Origin: Chloroflexota bacterium
Lineage (GTDB): Bacteria > Chloroflexota > Anaerolineae > Anaerolineales > UBA4823
Assembly (NCBI GenBank): GCA_029557965.1
Contig: JAKQIM010000001.1
Coordinates: 1 to 44,046, forward strand
Direction of reading: 5' to 3'
DNA: 44,046 nt
Part shown: positions 7,945 through 16,060 of the stretch, in pieces
Numbering within the stretch: the stretch's first letter is position 1
How the letters are laid out: each line of letters starts with the position of its first letter
The notes under the pieces: generated by a model
Told to the model about the DNA's origin: nothing
What the model saw: only the letters and a program-made list of their open reading frames with translations
Database searches by the model: none
Position numbers and translations under genes: made by a program

Positions 7945-8678
7945 ACAACAGCCCCCTGGCTGGCGGTTTTGGAAAGGCGAGCATCCTCCAAAGCCCGGCG
8001 ATAAAAGGCCAACAGGTCATCTGGCTGCACCTGGCTGCGCTGCACCGAGGCACAGACGACCCCGCCCGAGAGCACATCGAAGCGCGTGGCCAGGTCACCA
8101 GCGCGCGCCAAATCGTGAGAGGTCATGACCACCGTGCGGCCGCGAGCCGCCACATCGCGCAAAACGGTATCCAGCATGGTGCAGGCATCTTGGTCCAACC
8201 CGGTATGGGGCTCGTCGAACAGCATCACGCTGGGGTCGTGCAGCACAGCGCGCCCAATAGCCAGGCGCTGCTGCATGCCGCGCGAAAAGGTACGCACCAG
8301 GTCGCGGCGGCGAGAGGCCAGCCCAACCAGGTCCAACACTTCGGCAATGCGCCGGTGCGGCTCTGGCAGATCGTACATGCGGGCAAAGAAAACGAGGTTC
8401 TCTTCGGCAGTCAGGTCGCCGTAAAGCAGGGGCTGGTGCGATACCACGCCCAAGAGGCGGCGCACAGCAGCGGCCTGGTGCGGCAAGCGGTACCCGCCGA
8501 TGCGCACCTCGCCCAAGGTCGGGCGTGTAAGCGAAGCCAGGATGCGTAAGAAAGTGGTTTTGCCGGCCCCGTTGGGCCCCAGCAGCGCCACAAATTCACC
8601 CGGCGCCACCTCAAAATCCAGGCCGCGCAGCACCGCCTTCAACCCAAAACGCTTGACCAGCTTGCGGACGGCGATCAT
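7941..8678 (-). CDS. ccmA: Haem ABC exporter ATP-binding protein CcmA
   Basis: 245 residues. Walker A GPNGAGKTT is at 34-42, the signature FSRGMQQR at 131-138, Walker B VMLFDEP at 151-157, and the switch-region MTSHD downstream. The signature is FSRGM instead of LSGGQ, which is common in CcmA. It powers CcmB-linked release of haem-loaded CcmE. The ATG at 8678 overlaps the stop of the upstream cytochrome gene (ATGA). Neighbours on both sides are ccm genes, which distinguishes it from other small ABC ATPases. Confidence 0.93.
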   Translation of the reverse strand: MIAVRKLVKRFGLKAVLRGLDFEVAPGEFVALLGPNGAGKTTFLRILASLTRPTLGEVRIGGYRLPHQAAAVRRLLGVVSHQPLLYGDLTAEENLVFFARMYDLPEPHRRIAEVLDLVGLASRRRDLVRTFSRGMQQRLAIGRAVLHDPSVMLFDEPHTGLDQDACTMLDTVLRDVAARGRTVVMTSHDLARAGDLATRFDVLSGGVVCASVQRSQVQPDDLLAFYRRALEDARLSKTASQGAVV

Positions 8679-10642
8679 AAAAGGTTCTTCAGCTTATCCT
8701 TCAGCTCGGCCCGGCGCCGTTGATAGGCGTCTTCGGGCAATTTGCCGGCCTGGTATAGATCATCCAGGGCAATGATCGCATCCATCAGGATGTTGGGGTC
8801 GTTTTGGGCCAGGGCATCGGTCACCGCCCCAGAAGCATCTTCGACACCATTCTCAGCAGACCCGGCTTCACCCAGCTCACTGCCATAGGCCTTGCTGCGG
8901 CGCAGCAGCCACACCCCAATTGCCACCAATGCCAGGCCAAATCCGCCCAATCCAATCACAAGGTTCATGGTAGAACCAGAGGTCAAGATCGAGCCGCTGT
9001 TCTTGGGGCGGCCAGATAAGTGGAACAAGAGCTGGTCACCAGCCAGCAAGGCCCTGCCATTGTACATCTGGTAAGAAATGCCCTGAAAATCACGCAAGCC
9101 GCCATCCTCAAAGATCTCTCCCTTAAGCTTGACGCCCATATCTGGCAGCATGACCACTACGGCGCTGGTGGGCATGGGTACCAACTGCTCAAAGGACAGC
9201 TCCTTATCATACGGTATGGTGAAACCAAAAACGACCTGGTATTCACCCATGCCAGGCAGGACGTTAAACGTGTCCGCAAAACCACCGGGCACTTCCAGGT
9301 AACGCTCTCCCAAACCGCCGTCCTGAAATTCCAGGTTGGCCGCACCGGCAGGCAAGGGGAAGTGCACCACCGGCCCGCCCATCTCAGATGCAATCACAGC
9401 CTGGTTGGTGGGGTTTGAGATAATGAAGACTTCTACCACCTGGAGGATATTGGGGGCAGGAAACTCTAACAGGATGTGGGCTCGGTCCACCATCAACACA
9501 GAGGTGTCGGTAGTGGTCTCGTACACAGTGGCCTGCAAGGCCATTTGATCCATGCCGGCTTTGGCCACCACCACATCAGACCCATACAGGCCGCCAGCAT
9601 ACCCAACGGCAGCCATAAATGTCCACTCTGGGGTCAGTTCCACCTGCTCAAAGGTATAGACGCCATTTTCACCATAAGTGAGGGTGGTTGAAAAGGTCAC
9701 ACTCGTTTCATCAAAGGCGTAGAGGGTCACAACCGCATCTGAGGGGACAGGAGAAAAAGAACCATTGAGTAGCTTGACCGTCACCGTGCCCAGGCTGGCT
9801 GGGGTGGGTATGGCCGTGGGGATAGCCTCAGGGGCCGGATAAGCCGGAAGCGGATAGGCCGGGGCCGGGTAGGCGCTGTTCATGATGGCGGCACTTTCAA
9901 CTGGTGTGCGAGATAGGGCCTGGGCATTGGAATTGACAAAGGTCAATGTGCGCACATAGGCGGTCAGAGCCGCAATCTCGTTCCCGCTCAACTGCCCGCC
10001 AAAGCCGGGCATAGAAGGCAAAACCCCGCCTTTGATGGCGCTGTAGATCAGGTTCGAGGTGGCCGAAGTCATGATCGATTGGTCGGTCAGATCGGCCGGT
10101 GGGCTCTGCAATCCGGCAGCATCAGGGCCATCACCCTGCCCAGCATCACCATGACAGCGGGCGCAGTTTTCTTCATATAATAGCGCCCCCTCGGCCACCT
10201 GCTCGGGCGGAGTGCTGAGCGTGTAAATGTAGGCCAACACATCCCATTTCTGACGTGGCGTCAGGCTAGGGAAAGGCGGCATAAAATGCTCGAGATTGCC
10301 ATTGGTAACCACCTGGTACCAGATGACCGGGGTCGAACGGTTGGCTATTTCTGGCAAGCCAACCTCAGGCACAGGCAGATTCAACTCGATGGCACGCGGG
10401 CCATCTCCCAGGCCGCTATCGCCATGGCAAGCCGCGCATTGGTCAACATAGATGAGCTTGCCATTGGCCGGGTCTGGCGGCACAATCGGAAAAAGGTCTT
10501 CGTGCGCCCCGGGGCTGGGGGTTACCACAATGTGCGGCTCTTGGATCCCGGGGGGCGGGGTGACATCGCCAGCCAGGGAACAGGCTGATAAGAGCAAGGC
10601 AGATAGAAAAACGAACAGGGGATACGGCAGGTAACGTGGCAT
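8675..10642 (-). CDS. Dihaem c-type cytochrome lipoprotein with C-terminal membrane anchor
   Basis: 655 residues from ATG 10642; a longer frame to 10768 overlaps the upstream gene and lacks a signal. Lipobox LLSAC puts the lipidated Cys at 21. Haem site 1 is CAACH (69-73) with a Met in FMPPFPSLTP (121). Haem site 2 is CARCH (160-164) with a later Met in LPSMPGFGG. A Pro/Tyr/Ala-rich linker (PAYPLPAYP type) leads to a large beta-rich region, then a membrane helix (GGFGLALVAIGVWLL) and a cytoplasmic tail. The tail ends in IIALDDLYQAGKLPEDAYQ and a charged helix, resembling short oligomerisation tails. It is embedded in the ccm operon between the CcmI-like gene and ccmA, so it may be an electron-transfer client or a maturation partner. 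The beta-rich middle is unassigned. Confidence 0.85.
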   Translation of the reverse strand: MPRYLPYPLFVFLSALLLSACSLAGDVTPPPGIQEPHIVVTPSPGAHEDLFPIVPPDPANGKLIYVDQCAACHGDSGLGDGPRAIELNLPVPEVGLPEIANRSTPVIWYQVVTNGNLEHFMPPFPSLTPRQKWDVLAYIYTLSTPPEQVAEGALLYEENCARCHGDAGQGDGPDAAGLQSPPADLTDQSIMTSATSNLIYSAIKGGVLPSMPGFGGQLSGNEIAALTAYVRTLTFVNSNAQALSRTPVESAAIMNSAYPAPAYPLPAYPAPEAIPTAIPTPASLGTVTVKLLNGSFSPVPSDAVVTLYAFDETSVTFSTTLTYGENGVYTFEQVELTPEWTFMAAVGYAGGLYGSDVVVAKAGMDQMALQATVYETTTDTSVLMVDRAHILLEFPAPNILQVVEVFIISNPTNQAVIASEMGGPVVHFPLPAGAANLEFQDGGLGERYLEVPGGFADTFNVLPGMGEYQVVFGFTIPYDKELSFEQLVPMPTSAVVVMLPDMGVKLKGEIFEDGGLRDFQGISYQMYNGRALLAGDQLLFHLSGRPKNSGSILTSGSTMNLVIGLGGFGLALVAIGVWLLRRSKAYGSELGEAGSAENGVEDASGAVTDALAQNDPNILMDAIIALDDLYQAGKLPEDAYQRRRAELKDKLKNLL

Positions 10643-10655
10643 ATGGATGATCTTA

Positions 10656-11207
10656 TTAGAGCCTGGCACCGCACTTGGGGCAAAACCGGTCAGACTGCAT
10701 GACCGGGCCGCCGCACTTGGGGCAAAAGCCAGAGGCCTTTTCTTTGCGCTCTCTGCGGCGGTTGGCAATTACCACTTCCAGGTCATCATCTTCGGTCACA
10801 ACCACGCGGCCGTTCTCATTTTGGGCTGCCGGGCGGGGGGATGCCTGGCTGCAGGAGGCCGCAGCCAGTTGTGGGCCGTCTTCGGCGGCAATGATGGCGG
10901 GCACAGCCAGGGCCTGCGGCTGGAGGACATCCAGTTGGCGCAAGATATCGGCGCCGCGCTGCAAGAGTGCGGCGCGTTGGGCAGGGTACTCTTCCTCAGG
11001 GATCTTGCCCAGGGCATGGTCAAAATCCAGTTCTTGCAGCGTGTTCACCACGCGGTCACGTTCAGCGAGCAAGGCCGAAAGGGCATGGTCATCCTGGTTA
11101 GGTAAGGCTTGCGGCCCCGCCTGGCGGGCGTCAAGCAAAGGGCGAGAAATGAAGGCCGCCACCAGCAAAAACAAGCCAAGGATGAGGAAGATCGAGCCGA
11201 TATCCAT
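10656..11207 (-). CDS. CcmI/CycH-like membrane protein with C-terminal zinc ribbon
   Basis: 183 residues. A membrane helix at about 4-20 is followed by a helical region with ALLAERDRVVNTLQELDFDHALGKIPEEEY, the typical short CcmI-type segment found after the N-terminal helix. A low-complexity stretch and a basic patch (RRRERKEK) then lead to a zinc ribbon with C162, C165, C176 and C179 (CPKCGG and CPKCGA). Classical CcmI has TPR repeats for apocytochrome binding; here they are absent and a zinc ribbon replaces them. The gene lies between ccmG and the cytochrome gene in the ccm operon, 13 bases before the latter. Role in apocytochrome handling is inferred from position and the N-terminal half. 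Confidence 0.75.
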   Translation of the reverse strand: MDIGSIFLILGLFLLVAAFISRPLLDARQAGPQALPNQDDHALSALLAERDRVVNTLQELDFDHALGKIPEEEYPAQRAALLQRGADILRQLDVLQPQALAVPAIIAAEDGPQLAAASCSQASPRPAAQNENGRVVVTEDDDLEVVIANRRRERKEKASGFCPKCGGPVMQSDRFCPKCGARL

Positions 11208-11222
11208 AGAAGAATGTTTGCC

Positions 11223-11786
11223 TCAGGGTTTTAGCAAGGGATCAATGGCGGCCTTGATCTCGGCCAGGGATAGAAAAGGGCTGAGCTTGATATAGGCCAG
11301 CACCCCATTTTGATCCACAATGTAGGTCTCGGGCACGCCGGTTGTGCGGTAAGCCTGCGAGATACGCGTGCCCAAGTCGGGGCCGTTGGGATAGGTAATA
11401 TCGAATTTGGACAGGTAAGCCATGGCGGGGGTTTCGGTATCGGTCCAATCTACACCCAAGAAAACCACGTCACCGCGGTCTTCATAATAACGCCAGGCGG
11501 CCTCCAGATCGGCGGCTTCTTGCTCGCAAGGCTTGCACCACGAGGCCCAGAAGTTGATTACCACCACCTTGCCGCGCAGCGCTTCAAGGGTGATCTGCTG
11601 ACCATCGAAGGTGGTGAGGGTGAAGTTAGGGGCAGGGCTGCCGATGGTCACCGGGCCTTGCTGGCTGCTCAACAGGCCAACAGCCACGATCGCCAGCAAG
11701 ATAAACAAGCCCAGCCAGGCCAACAGCTTGCCCCAGGGCAAACCACTTTTCTTCTCGGTTATGTTTGTAGGCGTTGTCTCTTCCAT
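11223..11786 (-). CDS. ccmG: Thioredoxin-like thiol-disulfide protein, CcmG/ResA/TlpA type
   Basis: 187 residues from ATG 11786. A TTG at 11798 would add four residues but has no better ribosome site. A single N-terminal helix (about 20-39) anchors the protein, with the thioredoxin fold outside the membrane. GSPAPNFTLTTFDG precedes the strand VVVINFWASWCKPC, whose active-site pair is C84 and C87. The cis-Pro segment is TTGVPETYIVD. It would keep apocytochrome CxxCH cysteines reduced for haem ligation by CcmF/H. It lies 15 bases downstream of ccmH. Confidence 0.9.
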   Translation of the reverse strand: MEETTPTNITEKKSGLPWGKLLAWLGLFILLAIVAVGLLSSQQGPVTIGSPAPNFTLTTFDGQQITLEALRGKVVVINFWASWCKPCEQEAADLEAAWRYYEDRGDVVFLGVDWTDTETPAMAYLSKFDITYPNGPDLGTRISQAYRTTGVPETYIVDQNGVLAYIKLSPFLSLAEIKAAIDPLLKP

Positions 11787-11801
11787 GTCTTTTCTCAAAG
11801 G

Positions 11802-12278
11802 TCAGCGCTTGCGCAGCTCTTCTTCCAGGCGGGCCACATATTCATCAGATGGGGGAACATCGACCGACGGTGAGGCAGCCTGGAGCGGCTGTTTCCAGGT
11901 GCGCATGCCGCGCCAGAGCACATAAACGCCCGCCAGGATGACCACCGGCGGCACAATGTAAGCCAGCCAGTTCAGACCGCGGGCAGGTGGGGCACCCAGC
12001 ACCCGCTCGCCGTACATCTCGACAAAATAATCCTTGATCTGCTGTTCGGTCCAACCGGCGGCAAGTTTCTCGCGGATCAATTCACGCCACTGGGCACAGG
12101 CCTGGGTTGGGCAAACGTCCAGGGGGGTGTTCTCGCACACCGGGCAGTATAGCTGCTTGGCGATGGCGTTCACCTCATCGTCTGAAGGGGTGGGCTGCTG
12201 TGCCAGGGCGGCGTTCGCTGCCAGCCCGGTGAAGAGCAGGGCTAACAGGGTGGCAAGCCAAAATTTACGCATATTCAT
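11802..12278 (-). CDS. ccmH: Cytochrome c maturation protein CcmH (CycL type) with four cysteines
   Basis: 158 residues. An N-terminal signal/anchor (about 4-26) is followed by the CcmH domain LYCPVCENTPLDVC, then REKLAAGWTEQQIKDYFVEMYGERVL and a C-terminal helix (LAYIVPPVVILAGVYVLW). The redox pair C45-C48 is conserved. Two further cysteines, C56 and C61 (VCPTQAC), occupy the region that in proteobacterial CcmH reads SIADSNA. The frame starts ATGAATATG; GGGGAG lies 4 bases before the first ATG. CcmH presents reduced apocytochrome to CcmF. It sits directly after ccmF. Confidence 0.9.
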   Translation of the reverse strand: MNMRKFWLATLLALLFTGLAANAALAQQPTPSDDEVNAIAKQLYCPVCENTPLDVCPTQACAQWRELIREKLAAGWTEQQIKDYFVEMYGERVLGAPPARGLNWLAYIVPPVVILAGVYVLWRGMRTWKQPLQAASPSVDVPPSDEYVARLEEELRKR

Positions 12279-12293
12279 TCCGCTCCCCGGATC

Positions 12294-14396
12294 TCAACTT
12301 TGGACCCCGGCTTCTACGGCAGGCAAGCGCGCTGGGGCAGGCAGGGGCTCTTCAGGGTCAGGCCATGCAGCTACCAGGGTGCCAAGGATGAACACAATGC
12401 CACCCAGCCAGAGCCAATTGACCAGTGGGTTGTGATAAACCTTGAACGTTGCGCCCTGTGTAGAGATCGGCTGCCAATCCACCAACAACACATACAGATC
12501 ATCTTCCAGGGTGCTGCGCACGCCGGGGATGGTCATGGGCTGTTGGGATTCGTAATAGTAATCTCGGCGCGGGTACAGATCACCCACGTACTGCCCATCC
12601 TGATACACATTGACCACAGAACGGGCCACGTTGCGGCCTTCGTCCAACAGGTCAAAGACCGCCAGGTCATTATAGACAACGGTATACCGCCCCAGGGTTA
12701 GCTCGCCGCCCCGGGCCAGGGTGCCCTGGGTTTCGGTCTGGAACATCTCGATCCCGATGATACCCAGCGCCATCAGCACCACGCCCAGGTGGATGATATA
12801 GCCACCGTAGCGGCGGCGGTTGCGGCCGGCCAGGTTCCAAAGGGCCAGGCCCAGGCTCTCGCCCTGGCTGCGCTGGCGCGCCCGGGCTGCCCGCCAAAAC
12901 TCATACAGGGTGACAAAGATCACAAAGCCGCACAACCAGAAGGCCAGCAGGGCCGCCCAATGGCGCACATCCAGCAAGTAAGCCAATACCGGCACCAGCA
13001 GCGAGGCCAGGCCGGGCTTCCAGACGGCGCGCCCCAACGTTTTGGCGGTCGAATGCCGCCAGGCTGCCAGGGGTGCAACGCCCATCAGAAACAGCAGGCC
13101 GGCAAAGAGAGGCGCCGTGGCACGCTCGTAATAGGGCGGGCCAAAGGTCACCTTTTGCCCGGTGAAGGTATCTGCCAGGGCCGGGATGGCACTGCCGATA
13201 AAACCCAAGGCTTCAGAGAGGATGGGGAAGATCACCCCCCAGAAACACACCACCAGGATGCCGATGAAGAGCAGGTTGTTGACCAGGAAGAGGGCCTCGC
13301 GGGAGAAAAGGGAAGTCATTTGCACGTTGGCCTTCAACTCGCCCCAACGCCGTCCCAACAAAGCCAGTGAGATCACAAAGGTCAGGCTGATAAAGCTAAA
13401 GAAGAGCGGGCCAATGGCGCTTTGGGCGAAGGCATGCACCGAAGAAAGCACGCCCGAACGCGTCAGGAAGGTGCCAAAGATGACCAGGTCGTAGGTCAAG
13501 ATGATCAGCACCATGTTCCAGTGCTTGAGCATGTTGCGCTTTTCTTGGATCACCACCGAGTGCAAAAAAGCCGTACCGGTCAGCCAGGGCATGAAGGCAG
13601 CAATTTCTACCGGGTCCCAGCCCCAATAACCGCCCCAGCCCAGCACATCGTAGGCCCAGCGCCCGCCCAATACCAGGCCAAGCGAGAGGAAGAGCCATGC
13701 CACCAGAGTCCAGCGGCGGGTGATGCGGATCCAGCGGTCATCTGTGCGCCCGGTAACCAGGGCGGCAATGGCAAAGGCATAGGGGATGACAAAAGAGACA
13801 AATCCCAGGTAGAGCATGGGCGGGTGGATGATCATACCGGGATGGCGCAGCAAGGGGTTCAACCCATTGCCATCTGAGGGAAAAACCAACACCGAGCCGG
13901 CCGGTTGGAACATCGAGACCACGATGCTGCCGGTAGAGATCTGCCAGATGCGCTCGAAGGGATTCTCCACCAGGATCGACATCAGCAAGAAGAAGGCCAG
14001 GGTGACCAGTGATACCAAAATGACCCAGGGCAAAAATTCGCGGTCGCGCTCCCAATTGCGCAGGGTCACCGCAGAAGCAAAAGCCGACATCGTCCAAGAC
14101 CAGAAGATGAGCGAGCCGGCCTGTCCGCCCCACAACGCCGTTACCCGCAGGTAGAACGGCATGCTGTTGCTGGTGACCGAGGCCACATACTCTACCTCAT
14201 AGCTGGCACTGACCAGCAGGTAGATGAGGGTCAGCGCCACCAAGGTCAGCAGGGGGAAGGTCAGCAGCATGGCGCTGCGGGCGCTTTCTATCCAGGCAGG
14301 CGAATTTTTACGGGCGCCGTAAAAGGCGGCCGCGGCGCCGTACAACGAAACCAAAAATGTAATGACCAGCGCCCCAAAGCCAAAGTTCGCGATCAT
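12294..14396 (-). CDS. ccmF: Cytochrome c haem lyase CcmF
   Basis: 700 residues with many membrane helices, slightly longer than the usual 630-660. The family marker LRVTALWGGQAGSLIFW is near residue 90, and the WWD haem-handling motif GWGGYWGWDPVEIAAFMPW is near 245-262. Histidine loops follow, such as HPGMIIHPPMLYLGF before it and FLHSVV after it. A C-terminal periplasmic-type domain has GGELTLGRYTVVYNDL and a last helix (LWLGGIVFILGTLVAAW). It transfers haem from CcmE to apocytochrome CxxCH. The start ATG immediately follows the ccmE stop (TAAATG). Confidence 0.95.
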   Translation of the reverse strand: MIANFGFGALVITFLVSLYGAAAAFYGARKNSPAWIESARSAMLLTFPLLTLVALTLIYLLVSASYEVEYVASVTSNSMPFYLRVTALWGGQAGSLIFWSWTMSAFASAVTLRNWERDREFLPWVILVSLVTLAFFLLMSILVENPFERIWQISTGSIVVSMFQPAGSVLVFPSDGNGLNPLLRHPGMIIHPPMLYLGFVSFVIPYAFAIAALVTGRTDDRWIRITRRWTLVAWLFLSLGLVLGGRWAYDVLGWGGYWGWDPVEIAAFMPWLTGTAFLHSVVIQEKRNMLKHWNMVLIILTYDLVIFGTFLTRSGVLSSVHAFAQSAIGPLFFSFISLTFVISLALLGRRWGELKANVQMTSLFSREALFLVNNLLFIGILVVCFWGVIFPILSEALGFIGSAIPALADTFTGQKVTFGPPYYERATAPLFAGLLFLMGVAPLAAWRHSTAKTLGRAVWKPGLASLLVPVLAYLLDVRHWAALLAFWLCGFVIFVTLYEFWRAARARQRSQGESLGLALWNLAGRNRRRYGGYIIHLGVVLMALGIIGIEMFQTETQGTLARGGELTLGRYTVVYNDLAVFDLLDEGRNVARSVVNVYQDGQYVGDLYPRRDYYYESQQPMTIPGVRSTLEDDLYVLLVDWQPISTQGATFKVYHNPLVNWLWLGGIVFILGTLVAAWPDPEEPLPAPARLPAVEAGVQS

Positions 14397-14909
14397 TTAA
14401 CCGCCGCCCTCAACCTGGTTTGGAACCGCTTCCTCATATTTGGTTGGGCACTTTAGCAGCAGCTCATCGGCATAGAAGACGCCATCATCGCCCATCTGCC
14501 CGGTCATGATGGCCTGGGCCTCATCACGCAGCAAGTCAGGCTGAACGCCGTTGTAAACCACTTCCATGCGGGCGCGGTCAGGGTCTGTCACTGCCTGGTG
14601 CAAAACAAAAGCCAGGCCGCCCAGGGCCTCGATCTCGGCATTATCCGCAGGGACATCAGCCACGGTGAAACGCAAGGTCAGGGTTTGGGAGTCGTATTGG
14701 ATCGAATCGCCAATCACAGCGCCCGAAACGCGCGCATCCCGCCCAGCGGCGCCTTTGGTGACCAATTCTTCAACAGTGTAAAAATATTGAGCGCTGGACC
14801 GGGAAGCCGAGACAATCAAATAAACGATGGCAGCCATGATGATCAAGCCGCCAACGATAAATTTTGCGCGGCTTCCAGATGCGGGGCGAGGCTCTAGGGC
14901 TTTTTCCAT
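14397..14909 (-). CDS. ccmE: Haem chaperone CcmE, cysteine (CxxxY) type
   Basis: 170 residues. An N-terminal membrane helix (about 16-36) precedes an OB-fold beta-barrel with FYTVEELV, VSGAVIGDSI, LTLRFTVAD and VVYNGVQPDLLRDE. At the haem-attachment site the sequence is LLKCPTKYEE: Cys154 replaces the proteobacterial His, and Tyr158 is the haem axial ligand of the CxxxY class. AGGAG lies 10 bases before the ATG. It is the first gene of the ccm operon. The 192 bases upstream are AT-rich around 15000-15060 and probably hold the promoter, but I see no clean -35/-10 pair. Confidence 0.93.
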   Translation of the reverse strand: MEKALEPRPASGSRAKFIVGGLIIMAAIVYLIVSASRSSAQYFYTVEELVTKGAAGRDARVSGAVIGDSIQYDSQTLTLRFTVADVPADNAEIEALGGLAFVLHQAVTDPDRARMEVVYNGVQPDLLRDEAQAIMTGQMGDDGVFYADELLLKCPTKYEEAVPNQVEGGG

Positions 14910-15101
14910 ACAGTCAATCTCCTGGTCTGGATCTGTGCTTGCATGCGAAATCCATGCTGGTATATCAATGGGCGCGTGGCGCCGTTTGGCGTCCTTAAAC
15001 TTTGATTATTACAAGCTTAGATTAATCCAGTCTGAGTTTATCCCATATATCGGGTTAAGGTTGAGAGCGCTTATCGGATCGAAATACACAGCCGGGTTCT
15101 C

Positions 15102-16010
15102 TCACCCTGTCCGCAAACGGGTGCCGCAAGAACGGCAAAAGACATCTTCAGAAGCTGCGCGCTTGCCGCATTGATGGCAGTAAATGGCGGCTTCAGATGT
15201 TCCGGTCGAAGCCTTACGTGAGCGCTGGCGAGCCTTTTTAAGGGCCGGTTTTTGGCGCCCAGATACCCAGTACCACACCCCACCCCCGATCAAAACCGCC
15301 GCCACCAGGATGACCAGCACCCAAGGCAGGTATTTGCTCCATTCTACGGGCACGGTCTCAGGAATTTGCGCACTGGGCTGGATGCTCACCTCAGGGCCGA
15401 TAACGCTCAAATCGTTACTGACCTTATCATAGTCCAGGGATATCTTGAACGCCTGCCCGGCATTCACAGATCCAATCTCTGCCAGGTAATAAGTTAAGCC
15501 ATCTTGCCCGGGCGTGCCAGCCCCCAGGCTGGGCGAAATGCGCAGGTTGCTGGCGCCGAGAGGCTGTTGAATTTCAATTGAAAGCGCCTGGATGGTGTAA
15601 TCGCCAGGCCATAAGTATTCGAAGTGACGGCTGACATCCTGGCGGTCAAGGGCAGGGTCGTAGTATTCAACCTGGATCTCGGGCGAACGCACGGTGAAAT
15701 CCAGCGTGGCCCAGTCGCCGCTCACCTGGCGGGCATAAGCTACATTGACCAGGCCCCCGGCGGCAACATCGATCTCCGCCACGGCGTTTGGCTCTCCGGC
15801 GCTGGCGGGAATGCGCAGCGAAAGGCGGGTGGGCAGGCTGACCTGGTCAGCCAGCACGATGCGGTAGATGACCAATACGCTGGGGCGGTCGTACTCGGGC
15901 CAGAGGGCAATTTGCATACTCGAAAAAGTCACGGGCTCTTGGCCGCGCGCCGGGAGCGCTGCAAATGCAGCCAGGAAAAACAGGAGAAGAAAATGTGCCC
16001 ACTTTCGCAT
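15102..16010 (-). CDS. Exported membrane-anchored protein with C-terminal zinc ribbon
   Basis: 302 residues from ATG 16010 (GAGG 8 bases upstream); the longer frame to 16064 hides the signal peptide and is rejected. A signal peptide (about 5-23, cut near ARGQ) precedes an external beta-rich domain of about 200 residues. A helix follows (YLPWVLVILVAAVLIGGGVW, about 228-248), then a basic stretch and a cytoplasmic zinc ribbon with C278, C281, C292 and C295. I do not recognise the external domain. It lies 50 bases after the ATPase of the putative riboflavin importer on the same strand, so it may be co-transcribed, or it may belong with the ccm genes further on, 192 bases away. Proteins of similar layout occur twice more in this window. 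Confidence 0.8.
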   Translation of the reverse strand: MRKWAHFLLLFFLAAFAALPARGQEPVTFSSMQIALWPEYDRPSVLVIYRIVLADQVSLPTRLSLRIPASAGEPNAVAEIDVAAGGLVNVAYARQVSGDWATLDFTVRSPEIQVEYYDPALDRQDVSRHFEYLWPGDYTIQALSIEIQQPLGASNLRISPSLGAGTPGQDGLTYYLAEIGSVNAGQAFKISLDYDKVSNDLSVIGPEVSIQPSAQIPETVPVEWSKYLPWVLVILVAAVLIGGGVWYWVSGRQKPALKKARQRSRKASTGTSEAAIYCHQCGKRAASEDVFCRSCGTRLRTG

Positions 16011-16060
16011 ATGAATGCCTCGCACAGTTAAGGATTGGTTAATCTTACCATAAGCCTTGA

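Noticed and set aside
14971-14983. GGCGC-GTG-GCGCC hairpin in the ccmE leader
   Set aside because: Five-base stem with no T-tract; expected by chance in GC-rich DNA.
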